NCBI GenBank assembly: GCA_036365515.1
Contig: CM070876.1
Coordinates: 101,432,310 to 101,496,309 of the forward strand
Direction: 5' to 3'
DNA: 64,000 nucleotides
Source of the DNA: Torymus aiolomorphi
Lineage: Eukaryota > Arthropoda > Insecta > Hymenoptera > Torymidae
Made by a program: the position numbers and the translations under genes. Under the pieces are notes generated by a model. It was not told the DNA's origin. It ran no database searches and worked only from the letters and a program-made list of their open reading frames with translations. Shown piece by piece: positions 23,369 to 33,839 of this stretch (the stretch's first letter is position 1; each line of letters opens with the position of its first letter).

Positions 23369-24019
23369 TTTTCCAGTCTGAAGATGTGAATCCGTTGACG
23401 ACTGAGTAGTATATGTCATTACTATCAGAGTCGTCGCTATTTGTATCTCGCCGCGGGTACTCGTAAACAGACGTAAAGAACATGTCTCTTGTCATTCTTT
23501 CTTTAGGGAGAGCTTTCCATTCTGGTGGAAGTATCGAGCGCAGCCACTTTTTTAACTGATTAACTTTGTAAAGAGCACAAAACTCTTTTTTTGACGGAAA
23601 GATTTTAGCTGAATGTGTGGCGCAAAGTGCGCTGTCCGGGAACACGGTGCAGAGTTTTTTAAACGGTGGCGATTTAAATTTTTCCAAATTGATGACGAGA
23701 CGCCCGAAAAGCGTCTCGATGTAGCGGGCCTTCTCTTCGCCACGTAGTTAAATTGTACACGATACTCTGGCAATATTGTATAGATGCCGATGTAGCTGGC
23801 GCAGAGTTACTTCGCCGTCAAACCAATGAAGTCCGTGAACTCCGACAGCGAGAAATGTGTTTGTCTCTTTGATGTCGTCTGGCAAATCGTCAAAACTATG
23901 CGGTGCTTGCACAATCCAATGATCACAAATTTTTTTTTGTAGACACACGATAGGTACATCCTTGGGTAGAAGCTTTTTTCCGAATCGCGGAAGCCTTGAA
24001 TATCTATTACGTAGTCCAT
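23355..24019 (-). pseudogene. Conserved Maverick-associated protein of unknown function
   Basis: Reads from MDYVIDIQGFRDSEK (24019). A frameshift near 23974 moves to the frame with PKDVPIVCLQ and later HGLHWFDGEV. A TAA at 23748-23750 interrupts, after which the same frame continues through LRGEEKARYIETL and FPDSALCATHSAKIFPSKK to about 23360, overlapping the protease start by about a dozen bases. About 220 residues in total. I recognise this as a protein repeatedly found in insect genomes beside Maverick capsid genes, opening with a DIQGF-type motif. The opening acidic/aromatic strand could suggest an RNase H-like fold, but that is inference. It lies between the capsid gene and protease, consistent with a virion or assembly role. 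Confidence 0.6.
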
Positions 24020-24254
24020 TGAGGAAGCGCATGTGCGTGTGTGCGTGTGTAAGAGAAAAAGCGAACTGATGTGTGAGAGCTGTGCAAGTCTACGTCAGAG
24101 TGCACGTACGCCACACTTTTTTACACATACAGTAGCGCCACCAACACGCAGCGTCATGCAGCGACCTGTCGCTGGCAATAAGCGGGAGCCTTCTGCTGCT
24201 GCTCTATCACTTAGGCAAAATTTGTCGAGTGGAGCCGATTTCAAGAACGTTATC

Positions 24255-25533
24255 CTACTCTGCGTAAACAATGCAGTTTATTGTAACTGTTGGCGCCGTC
24301 TCGAAGCCCACTTCAATGCGTACACTGCCTGAGCGTACGAGATTCCATTGAGAATGGCAGTGCGCTGATAAATCGGGCGTGAGATCGAATGCCGTAAGAA
24401 AATGACCCATTGAATAGTTGTAACGGTTTATGCCTAGGCCCTCGTTGAGAAAATGTATTCCGGTGCCTGTGTAGAGTGTTTTGAATGTCTCGATAAAAGC
24501 TGGAGCGGTGCCTGTAAAATGAGACTGTAATGGTTTGCTCGGTATTTGAACCCCATCGATATATAGCGAGAGATAATTTATGTCAAAGTGTTGAAAGTTG
24601 AATGGATTGAGCGCACGATTTCCATTGAACGCTCTGTTATCGACGAAACCGATTATTATACGTTTCAGTAGTTGGCCCAGAATCGTATTATCGATGCTAT
24701 CACCTAGTATACCAGTGTGAAGCGTAAATTTTTTCACTTCGACGCGTGTAATGAGATATTTGGCTGTGGCTTTGGCCAGTGTATTAGCGTGTGCGATCAA
24801 AATATCCGGATTTATTTTGACACGGCGAACAATGAGAGTAGCTTCTTTTATTTTTATTCCGAAGCGCTCGTCGTTTGTGGAATCCATCAGGTAAAATGCA
24901 TCCTTGCTATGCACCAGTCGCACTCTCAGTTCGACACCATTGATGAGCATTTTATCCTGATTAAACAAGTCGCAGTGCAGATGACCAATCATATCGAATG
25001 CTTTTCCGTCTTTCGTAAAATATTGCCTGTGATTGAGGCCTTTGTTCGCTCCGGCTCCGTGATTTTCTGGCGCACCCTCCATACAGCCGTATGTGTATCA
25101 TCGTACCAGAGGTTCGCTGTAAGATGAGATTCTTTGGCCGCTGGAGAATAGCTCAGCAAGGACTCTATGTAAGTTCTGTACGGGTACGCGTTGCTGGGCG
25201 GTGACGCAAGCTTTTGATTGAGAAAAATATCAATTTGATTGAACATTGAATGTAAAACTTTGTTTACGGGGCCAAATTTAGATTTGTGTCGGGCTCCTCG
25301 ATAGGTAGTATTTGCGCCTTGACGAAGAGCATAGTGTGCGTGAGGTCGATGTAATGCTCGCTGGCGCTGGGTGCGACGAATTCGATGGGTGCATCATTCT
25401 CATCGGTGATCGAAGAGACGGGCTTATAGTTCAAAAAACTGCTCCCTTCGATGGAAATTTGAGTAGCGGGGAGGGTGAAAAGGTCGAGTTCGCTCGACAT
25501 ACACTCTGACGAGTGAGAGTGCAAGAAAGACAT
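24255..25533 (-). pseudogene. Maverick major capsid protein (double jelly-roll), frameshifted
   Basis: About 427 codons, the usual size for insect Maverick capsid proteins. It begins MSFLHSHSSECMSSELDLF at 25533 with the family opening, continuing to DAPIEFVAPSASEHYIDL. The first frame ends at 25264; the coding text resumes one frame over (MFNQIDIFLNQKL and NAYPYRTYIESLL). It shifts again near 25085 into the long final frame (275 codons) with GHLHCDLFNQDKMLINGVEL and, near the end, FDLTPDLSAHCHSQWNLVRSG. So there are two single-step frameshifts and no internal deletion visible. The protein would trimerise into capsid hexons. The gene sits between the basic minor protein upstream and the unknown conserved protein downstream. 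Confidence 0.85.
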
Positions 25534-25542
25534 TTTTAAGAT

Positions 25543-26055
25543 TCACTTTGGTCCAAAAATATCGTTAATGGGGCGAAAAGGTGGGGTTTTGTGCTTTCTC
25601 TTGCTTACTTTACGAGTCCCACGCGACGCGGCGGGCAATTTTTTTTTCTTACGTTTGGATCGCGAGGTACGAGCGGTCGCGCGTGTCTTTGTCGACTGAC
25701 GCGGTCGTTTGATCCGTCTTGTAGTTTTATAGCCCAAACCCTTCATGATTTCTGTAATTTTTTCGGCAGCTTTTCTCTTGAGATGCCTCCTCGATTCTCC
25801 GGCTCTCGATTTTATGGCCTCCTTGAAATTGACACCATTATTTGCGACATCGTCTATGATTTTCATACCTGCGCGCAAGGTCTCTTTCCCAACCGCCTTA
25901 GCGCCACTCCTGACGTATGGAAGAATACGACGAAAGAGACCCCCCAGTCAAGAGCCGATGCCACGCCCTCTCTGAAAGGATGCGCCAGTGAAAACGTTTC
26001 TCACACCACCCCCTCTACCTATCTGCTCATCGTAGTATCTAGTGTAATGAGACAT
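25543..26055 (-). pseudogene. Maverick basic minor virion protein, one in-frame stop
   Basis: The start MSHYTRYYDEQIG (ATG at 26055) lies one base after the penton stop. A Gly-rich N-terminus with GASFQRGRGIGS is followed by a TGA at 25948-25950, then LGGLFRRILPYVRSGAKAVG in the same frame. The C-terminal third (TTRRIKRPRQST to KRKKKKLPA) is extremely basic, like nucleic-acid-binding core proteins of adenovirus and Maverick particles. 170 codons in total. An amphipathic helix after the Gly-rich part fits a capsid-interior role. Function is inferred from position and composition. Confidence 0.7.
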
Positions 26056-26056
26056 C

Positions 26057-26840
26057 TTAATGACTTTGTCTGAAATGGAGAGTCACGGTCAGCGTGTCGC
26101 ACTCGAATGGAATGCGCTGCTCGTACTGGTCTCTTATATCGATGAAAATATTGTGAAAATTGTGATAGAGAAGCGGTATGTAATGAGCGGATGCGAAACG
26201 CTGCACAGCACTGCATCCGTATTTGAATTTTGAGTTATTCAAAGGCCTGTGTGTCCCCCACTGTGTAGGGTTCACAAATATCTGTATAAACATACAGTTG
26301 GTCTGGAATGGCTCGAGAGAGCGAAACAGATCTCTCGGCTACGATCTCCCGTGGAGCGCGGCGGTTAAAGGTCGTAAACAGATTTTTTTTCTCGGGTGCG
26401 TCATCGAAACCAAAAATGCGGCGAAGTTTTTCGCTGAAACGAGTCTGGTGTAGCTGCAGATAGTCGCACTTGCGTTTGATGGCATAATATCCGTTGCGCT
26501 CCTTTACGGGCTCGAGTACCTGATGCTTATAAGTGTCATTCGAGCTGTTTATGGTGTCTGCCAGCTGTTGGAGAGAGTCGTAAATGCCAGCAGGAAAATG
26601 GCAGTATTTTTGCTCACCCTCTAGGTCCTCGTACGAACTAAAAGTGTAAAAAGCGTCATTGTCTTGAAAATGCACGATGCTACAGGATACGTGAATTTCC
26701 ACCAGTCCAACGTGCCACTCTCCGTGTAATTTGATCTCGTGAGGCAAGTGTGTGGTGAAACAGTTGGTCGTGTTATCGGAAACGTAAGACATACTGCTGT
26801 TGCTAAGCAGTACCATGTAAAAATCTTCTTTCGGGTCCAT
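26057..26840 (-). pseudogene. Maverick penton/minor capsid protein (single jelly-roll), one frameshift
   Basis: Starts MDPKEDFYMVLLSNSSMSY at 26840. The N-terminal pattern FYMVLLSNSS...FTTHLPHEIKLHGEWHVGLVEI is the recognisable family mark, followed by a long beta-rich body. Near 26245 (after CEPYTVGDT) the frame shifts; the remaining text, HNIFIDIRDQYEQRIPFE and TLTVTLHF, lies in the adjacent frame and ends at 26057. About 261 codons in total, normal for this family. It would form the fivefold vertices of the particle. Integrase ends 19 bp upstream and the minor virion gene starts 1 bp downstream. Confidence 0.8.
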
Positions 26841-26858
26841 ACTTGCTCGCTGTTTTTT

Positions 26859-27836
26859 CTAGGAAATACTCTCGAGTTGACTGGCGTTCACCCAAGAATT
26901 AAATTTATCGGGATAGCCTAACCACTTGATGAGCGCTTGTTTGTTGGCGCCGCTACCTTTCGTGCGTACGATACGCTCGATTTTGATGCTCTTATCGTCT
27001 GCCAGATGATCTTACCAGACCAAAACGAGCTCTTCGTTGTAAAAGAATCCGTCGATTATTTCCCCGTTCAAGTCCGCCAATACGTAAGTGTAAGTCCTTG
27101 TCGCGGTGATACGCGTATTATCTTGAAAATCTTCTCGCTGAAATTTTTTCGTATCCTCGCTCGAAGGTGATCTTTGAGCGATTGACACGGACGAGGTCAC
27201 CTACGGCAAATTTACAGTAGGGCGCTGTGCGGTGGCGCCGATAATTGGAGCCCGCACGTTTGTCCAAGTTGTACAGCATTGTACAGGTTGACCTCTGCGG
27301 GTCGCATTCGCGTGCCACTGTGCAGGGTGTGATTATACGCGTACACAATTTTTTGCAGAACATCGATGTATCGCTTGGTGTTCCGATGCGAGAAATATCT
27401 CCATATGCGCTCGCGCAGTGTTCTGTTGAGCCGCTCGACCACCGCTACCTTGATATCCGGATTTCTAGCGACGCGAAAACCGATCTCCATGCGCTTGAGA
27501 AAATTTTGAAAGGCGGCGCCAAGGAATTCCTTGCCCCGATCGGACTGCACGCACAGAGGCACACGCGGTTTCGCTCTGTCGGTAATTCGTTCAAAAGCGC
27601 TAGCAACGTTGCGAGCTGTTTTATCTTTCAACGGTTCAACCCAGACGAACTTGCCGAGTACATCGATGACCACGAGAATATAGCAGTACCCGTTGTTGTA
27701 ATCCTTTATCGACGTTAGCTGAAGTAGATCGCACTCCCACACGTCATCGACGTTTGTTACATTGTACGGCAGACGCGGGAATCTTCTTTTTATCGGGTGA
27801 TAAAGTGTGTAGGCGTCTTGTATTGTGTAAAACGTT
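26859..27836 (-). pseudogene. Maverick retroviral-type integrase with chromodomain, N-terminally deleted
   Basis: Homology starts mid-protein at about 27836 with TLYHPIKRRFPRLPY. The core 27742-27212 has DDE residues in WECDLLQL (Asp), VQSDRGKEF (Asp) and VVERLNRTL (Glu), as in rve integrases. Frame changes near 27230 and 27110 lead to FAVGDLVRVNRSK (an SH3-like linker) and ADLNGEIIDGFFYNEEL. The end, around 26935-26880, reads KWLGYPDKFNSWV, a chromodomain, which can steer integration toward marked chromatin; the stop is at 26859-26861. The zinc-binding N-terminal domain is missing because the coding text is fused to the small ORF upstream. Catalytic residues survive, but several frameshifts make it inactive. 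Confidence 0.8.
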
Positions 27837-27837
27837 C

Positions 27838-28013
27838 AACGCACACTCACATATACACTTGACCAGTGGCTTGTCAGCCGCTCGGGTTATGGCAGTGCGA
27901 TGCTTCTTATCACCGTGACAGAGTGCGCCGTGTAGTGCGAGATTTTTCTTGGAAAAAGGCTTACCCCGTGGTAATGTGCCGCGACAAGAGGCGCGACGAC
28001 CGTACGGGGCCAT
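27838..28013 (-). pseudogene. Small conserved Maverick ORF, 3' end lost by fusion to integrase
   Basis: Reads LALHGALCHGDKK...LVKCICECALNVL, the first half of a roughly 100-residue protein that I recognise from insect Mavericks but whose role I do not know. After NVL the sequence passes directly into the middle of integrase in another frame, so the ORF's second half and the integrase N-terminus were removed by one deletion near 27837. The basic, Gly-rich first 20 codons may not be native coding. Confidence 0.5.
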
Positions 28014-28046
28014 AGTTTTTTTCCGACTGATGATCGGCCACGTGAA

Positions 28047-28667
28047 TCAGTGTGATTTAAAGTATTTGGGCACGTATGCACAATACGCGCTGTCGTCGGG
28101 GAATATGTTTGCGCGAAATCTAAACTCATCGAGACAGTCTTGCGAGAGGTCTATAAAGAGGTAAGAGTGCGGTGCGCACGTAGCGTCTACGAAGGCATCG
28201 CGCAGAAAAGCCGAGTCTTCGGGGTGGATTTGACGCGCGAGATGCTGTATTTGCGCCTTGTCGCGTGGATTTTTGAATAGCACTAAATACTTTGTATTTA
28301 AACTTACGTCACGCTGCGCCTTTCCCTTGTGGAAAACATTTTGTGTTATGAATATCACACTGATATTTTTGTGATGACTCCCCTTCGTAAACAAGTCTAA
28401 AATAACATCGCTCGAAGATTCTCGCATAAGATCATCGAGAACGAGTAATTTTTTCTTCTCGTTGTCCGAGGAATAATCGCCTACCTGAGGGAGACCCTCT
28501 CTAAACTCGATGGTTGGTCCAGCGGACTTAAAAGCTGTTCTGTAAGCCTCCTGCCATTGAGCGTAATAAAACAATAAGCGATCGAAGCGCACTGTACACA
28601 TCTCCGGCAAATGTACGAGAAAGCGCTGGACGAAGCGAGTTCTCCGGCAGCCTGTGGGTCCACACAC
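28047..28667 (-). pseudogene. Maverick FtsK/HerA-type packaging ATPase, P-loop altered
   Basis: A 206-codon open frame. It would pump element DNA into capsids. Near its start the P-loop reads GPTGCRRT where GPTGCGKT is expected, so both the Gly and the essential Lys are replaced. Walker B is clear (KKLLVLDDLM), followed by FTKGSHHKNISVIFITQNVF, the sensor-like Gln/Asn step of this family, and a conserved C-terminal region around DAFVDATCAPHSYLFIDLS. The first codons before the P-loop abut the polymerase fragment without the normal N-terminal lead. The stretch is otherwise uninterrupted. Confidence 0.8.
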
Positions 28668-28674
28668 GCAGCAC

Positions 28675-28965
28675 CGATTTGCTTGTGATTACAATCGGCT
28701 TCCCGCAATTCCTCGCAACACGTGCGACAGAGCCCGAAAATTTGCTGGCTGTGCATTTTTACAGGCAATACGGGTAGTAACAAATTACGAGGCGGTAAAA
28801 CTTTGCATTTGACCATCCCTTCCACGCGCGAGAGATAGTTGTTTTGCCCGCCTGTCAGTGTCGCACATTCTTCGCCGATGTAAATGCACGGGTGCCCAAT
28901 GGGGTAGCGTCTCTTCTTACAGATATATGGGTAAAGAGAGCAAATACCGGTATATTTTATCAATT
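28675..28965 (-). pseudogene. Maverick protein-primed DNA polymerase B, motif-A fragment
   Basis: Reads YTGICSLYPYICKKRRYPIGHP, then EGMVKCKVLPPRNLLLPVLP and LCRTCCEEL...CNH, the palm segment of Maverick family-B polymerases. The catalytic motif A normally has Asp directly before the hydrophobic-CSLYP core; here Gly stands there. The fragment is cut on both sides: upstream sequence loses similarity at about 28966, and downstream it is fused to the ATPase at about 28675, so fingers, motif C and thumb are gone. The N-terminal part is 7.5 kb away at 36.47-38.05 kb, separated by inserted DNA. Confidence 0.8.
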
Positions 28966-30475
28966 GAAGCTAATGCCCGAATATTCTTATGTTAATTAAT
29001 AAATGAAGCTAATGGCTATTACGGGCAATCGATAAAGGATAAGGAAGGTGCCTAACTTATGAATCATCGATTTTATTCTTTTTACATGTGTATACTTACA
29101 CATCTCTAATTATTCTAAGCTATTAGAGTAAAGCAGTCAAGGATATTAATGCACAATTATTTTAATAATTTTAAAGTGCAGTCAAGAATTTTTAAAGGAT
29201 GAGGAAAGGAAAGGTAAACGTATAGGATGAAAAAATGAGAACGAAAAAATAACGGCCCAGGTCGAGATCGAACCGACAACCTTCTGCATACCGGACAGCT
29301 ACGCTACCATTTGCGCCACTGGGATGACGATTCTATCAGGACCCTAACCGGTTCTTAATCGTTCTCAATATAAAAAATTATACTTCTAGAAGCAGCGATA
29401 CTTTTACTATGTCTCCAACACGGGAAGTTACTAAATAAACGATATAATTGCGTAACCACAAATACAATTCATTATGTCATTTGTATAATATGTGTAGCTA
29501 TATAAATATAACATTATTTCATGACAACAAGTTTCGAAAAATCTATTTATATATATTTAAATACTGATTTTTTATGTATTTTAGATTATTTTCGATATAT
29601 ATAGTAATACACGCAATAGCCTCCGAAGCTATTCTTTCCCACTACCATGAACGCTTCAATAGTTTCGCTTAGGTACCCCTTCCAACGACCTGCTTTTCTC
29701 TCTCGTTTCGTTCGTGCGGAAAACGTTATTATTCTATATGTATTTTCATGTACAGGAACTCATTTTCCTGAATCAGCAAAAGTAGAAGCCTGTGCAGGCC
29801 CGGAATAGACGTACCTTTTCAAGGCCAACATATCTGGTCAGACATGCCGGAGGCAATTCCTACTTGGGAGATAGCGCTTGTATGCGTGAGAAATATAAAT
29901 CAGACATTACGTTGATAATGGCCGTATTTTCACTGATACCAGTCTACTATAAAGAAGAAGAAATTAGAGAATAGAATTATTTTAATGATTACTATTGCGT
30001 TAATCAGCTCGCTGATTTAGCTGACTTATTAAAATTTTTTAAATGGTCGTTTTCGAATAAAATGGTTCTAACTCAAAAGCCGCTTGCAAAAGGTGCTACC
30101 TAACTCACAATCAGATGGAAAATTTTTTGGTTCTGATTAAAGTTGGCAGCAATGCTGAAATACTTATGGCCCTTGATTTAAAAATTAAGAAATATTTCTA
30201 CAAGTCCTGAGTTCATTTATACGGAAGAGTGCTTACATAGCACAAAACGTTGTAGCACCGTCAAAATATCCGCTTTTTAGTGGCAAAAGGACATAAAAAA
30301 TTTTTTTTAATTAATATTTGTCAATATCTTGAAAACATTTAAGAAGTTAAGTGTGGCATGGTACAAATTGTACCATGACTTATTTGAATAATTTTTCTTT
30401 CAATTCATTCTTTTTATTTAATTTTAATAATAATAAATTATTGGTGAAAGCAGCTAATGGTAGTGGTCTAATAAT
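28966..30475. other. No gene recognised; AT-rich DNA inside the Maverick gap
   Basis: AT-rich, with one tRNA-like sequence (29254-29325). A 60-codon frame at 29792 has no recognisable domain. No polymerase text is seen, so the middle of polB has been lost rather than merely displaced. Confidence 0.5.
29254..29325 (-). tRNA. tRNA-like sequence, probably a pseudogene
   Basis: Read on the minus strand, the 72-bp length and layout fit a tRNA. It has an acceptor strand CCCAG pairing with CTGGG, a D arm CGC/GCG around AAATGGTA, and a T arm GTCGG TTCGATC TCGAC. The internal promoter boxes are close to consensus (TGGCGCAAATGGTAGCG and GGTTCGATCTC). The anticodon arm is poor: the best fold is CTGT CCGGTAT GCAG, giving GGT (Thr) with C instead of U at position 33. 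No encoded CCA. A covariance-model scan would decide between tRNA, pseudogene and tRNA-derived SINE head. Confidence 0.5.
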
Positions 30476-31187
30476 CTTGTTAATTGTAGCTAGTGGCCAA
30501 AATTACTACCAAAGTTTGTCGTGAGAAGGTGGCAAATAAAAACAATAGTTTTTTTACGACGTTTCGGACATCCTTTATTGATTATGTCCCTCTTCAGGCA
30601 GCTAGTAACAAAGTACAACTTTTAACAACAACGTATATTAACTTAATTATGAACACATAATTTTACAAGTAACAATTAACGCTTACAAAGTCTGTATTTT
30701 TTTTTTTTTTTCTTTTTTTTCCTGAGTATTACGGAGAACTATCCGTTCGTCAATGTAACGAGCATGACAAAATTTTCCTATTTATACCTATCATTAGTGT
30801 ATTAGTGTGAGTGTAAGTAAGAACGCAACATGCATAATTAAGCCAGTACATGTTGCGTTTTTACTTACACTCACACTAATACACTAATGATAGGTATAAA
30901 TAGGAAAATTTTGTCATGCTCGTTACATTGACGAACGGATAGTTCTCCGTAATACTCAAGAAAAAATACAGACTTTGTAAGCGTTAATTGTTACTTGTAA
31001 AATGATGTGTTCATAATTAAGTTAATATACGTTGTTGTTAAAAGTTGTACTTTGTTACTAGCTGCCTGAAGAGGGACATAATCAATAAAGGATGTCCGAA
31101 ACGTCGTAAGAAAATTATTGTTGTTATTTGCCACCTTCTCACGACAAACTTTGGTAGTAATTTTGGCCACTAGCTACAATTAACAAG
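30476..31187. repeat. 712-bp foldback element carrying a hammerhead-like core on each arm
   Basis: Arms of about 345 bp are near-perfect inverted copies (outer edge CTTGTTAATTGTAGCTAGTG; centre near 30840). Each arm contains CTGAAGAGGGACAT...ATGTCCGAAACGTCG, a conserved hairpin with 6-bp stem flanked by CTGAAGA and GAAAC. A poly-T/poly-A run interrupts the left arm at about 30700. No coding capacity. Confidence 0.9.
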
Positions 31188-31794
31188 AATAATAATAAAT
31201 GTTGAGAAATTATAATAATTTTATGTATTGTTATTAAAAAATCATTTCACATTATTATTTAAATAAGTTTCTAAAAATGTACAAGTTAGGTGCATAAGCC
31301 CACCTTTCCCTGTAACATATTTATCCTCTCACAGACTAAAACACTAGCACTTGGTACTGCTTATTTTTTGCGTTGACGCATCTGTTCTGTAGGTGCAATA
31401 AGACTGGCAAATATGTCTATGTGTGCGCATAGAGAGGTGTATGTACGTGTAGTAGTGTTCTAGTAAAAGAACATACTTTATACAATATTACGTGAATATT
31501 GTAAAAAAGCAAATTACCATATTACAATAACACGTCAGCTAAGTACAGACTAACGACATCGCACGGAGGAAAGCTTTGTTACTTCTTTCTTGTCTGCTGG
31601 AGTCTGGAGTGTATACAGTGTACTGCGCAGAGGCCAGTGCGCACGACTGGTGGCAGCACCGGCCACCGCGGCCTCGGCTCGGTCTAAGTATATATATACA
31701 ACTCGTGCGACGCTGCAGCATTGGTTGTATACTATAAAATACCTAACCTCCAAAGTGGATGTCTTGATAATAAAATTTATAATTATACTTTTTA

Positions 31795-32010
31795 TCGAAT
31801 TTCGGAAAAAGAATTTTTTCACGCCCTCCATTATGTTTTGGAGGTTAACTAGGTGAAATTTTAGATTGATCCGTTCAATATTCTAGCCTACAAATTGATT
31901 TTAACTTTTTGAATTAAAATAACTCACGGATAATTGTGAATTAGGTTCTGAAAATTTATTATAATATTCTTAATTGAATTACGGAGGGTGTGAAAAAATT
32001 TTTTTGTCAA
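31795..32010. repeat. Small foldback
   Basis: TTTTTTCACGCCCTCCATTA (about 31816) is mirrored by AATTACGGAGGGTGTGAAAAAA (about 31976-31997). The spacer is unremarkable AT-rich sequence. Confidence 0.6.
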
Positions 32011-32089
32011 AAGAATCACTGTAATATTTTTTACAAGCTTCTTACTTGATTGTTACCGATATGTCGATAAAGTAGGTATTTTCACTTCA

Positions 32090-32575
32090 GTTCCACATGG
32101 CCTTAATAAAACCAACGCTAAAAATTTTCAAATAAGAAACGCTTCAAAACAGCATTATTTTCAATTTTAAGGGTAGCAACCCCTATTTTTTTCAAGACAA
32201 CTAAGCTTTTTTCATCATTTTTCAGCTATAAAAAATATAATAAATTATATATCGCCTTAAAACTGATTCCATTTAAAAGAAAATTAAAAAATAAAGTTCA
32301 CCTGTCCCGTGGTTTTAACCAAAATTATTTTTTAGGGGTAACTACCCCTTATTTTTATTTTGTTCATTATTTCAGAAAGAAATAAAGATACCTTAATAAA
32401 ACTAACGCTAAAAATCTTAAAATTAAAGGGCCATAAATCTGCATAATTTTCAATTTTAAGGGTAGCAACCCCTATTTTTTTAAAGGAAATTAAGATTTTT
32501 ATCAATTTTCAGCTATAAAAATTACAATAAGTATATCTCTTTAAAAACCATACCATTGAAAAGATTGACCATAAA
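32090..32575 (-). repeat. Left subterminal array of the pogo-like element
   Basis: Inverted relative to the right array; about 1.6 copies of the 290-bp unit, for example TTTTAAGGGTAGCAACCCCT at both 32165 and 32455. Confidence 0.85.
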
Positions 32576-33839
32576 ATTTTGACCAATAACACAGACAAAC
32601 GCTATGTAATTTTAGCGCTTTCGGGCAATACGAAATACTAATTTATCATTAATATTGCAAAATTAGTTTGGTTAAACTACTTGTTTAAACGGATTATTGT
32701 AAAGCTTTTTCGAAAAACTAATTTTACTTGAATTCCACAAGAAAAGTAACATGTTTATTTAAACTTTTATATGCTGTAGTGAACCAAAAAACGAAAAATA
32801 TTTATATTTTTTATCTGTGAATAATACATTTTAAAGGGGTGCAAATCATCCCCGGAAGTTCTTTATGTTCGTACTTCCCTTTATTATATTTTATGTATTA
32901 TTATAAATACTTCGTCAAAGGCAATCGTACCGTTTTGATACGTGATAAATAAAGCATTAAAAAAAATTAATGTGTGTGTGCGTGTGTGTACGTGGATGTA
33001 AGTGATTTTTATGCAGTAAATAAGAGTAATCGCTGATTGTGAATGAGAAAATAATATGTTATTTTTATGTTATTATGAGGCGGATATTTATAGATTGGTG
33101 ATTTAACTCGTAGTTTCATATATTGCTGGCAAACATTGTATTTATAAATCGGTAGAGTTCCAGTCGTGCAGTGTTGTTTTGTGAAAGTGGTTATTTCTAC
33201 AATATTGAGGCTTTAATATTGCATCAATTCATTTTTTTTAATGTCAGCAGCACTACAAAACTACAGGTAAATGTCTATTTATATATCAGCTCTAATGCAT
33301 TAATTATAAGAATTTCGTATCTGTCTATAGGCTTTAATAAAATGATAACAGCTTTTCAAAATTATATTTTGCGTTATTTTTAATTAACATATTAGAAAGT
33401 ATGCAATTTCGAACATTGTTACATTTTTTGGAGATACATTTGACGTTATAGAGCACAAATAGTTTAAATTGATTTTTTTTTAATTTTAAAGATTTAAAAA
33501 ATCCTGATTTATAAGTGCATAAAGTATTGTTAATATTTTTACGAAAATTAAAAAATGTATCAAAATATACTTTATTGTGTATACTGTATTGTTTACTTTC
33601 TGTTATTAACAAAATTATAGACTCCTGATTCAATTTTTAGCCAAAATTGTATACGGTTCCTTTACTATTAGATGTTTTACAAATAATAAATTTTACATAC
33701 AAATAATAATTTTAAATAACTAAATCTTAATTTTAATAAATCTAAATTAACAGGCATTGTGCAATACATCTTATCGATTACTGTTTACAAATTTAAAAAA
33801 AAACTCGAGATTACCTTCTTTTCATTTTAATCAAGCGCT
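32576..33839. other. No gene recognised; AT-rich left part of the pogo-like element
   Basis: Very AT-rich, with a short TGTG-rich patch near 32970. Open frames at 33171 and 33334 are low-complexity and show no domain. Confidence 0.5.

Noticed and set aside
24717..25127. 136-codon plus-strand frame and other plus-strand frames across 24-28 kb
   Set aside because: Antisense shadows of the Maverick genes, which carry recognisable motifs on the minus strand.
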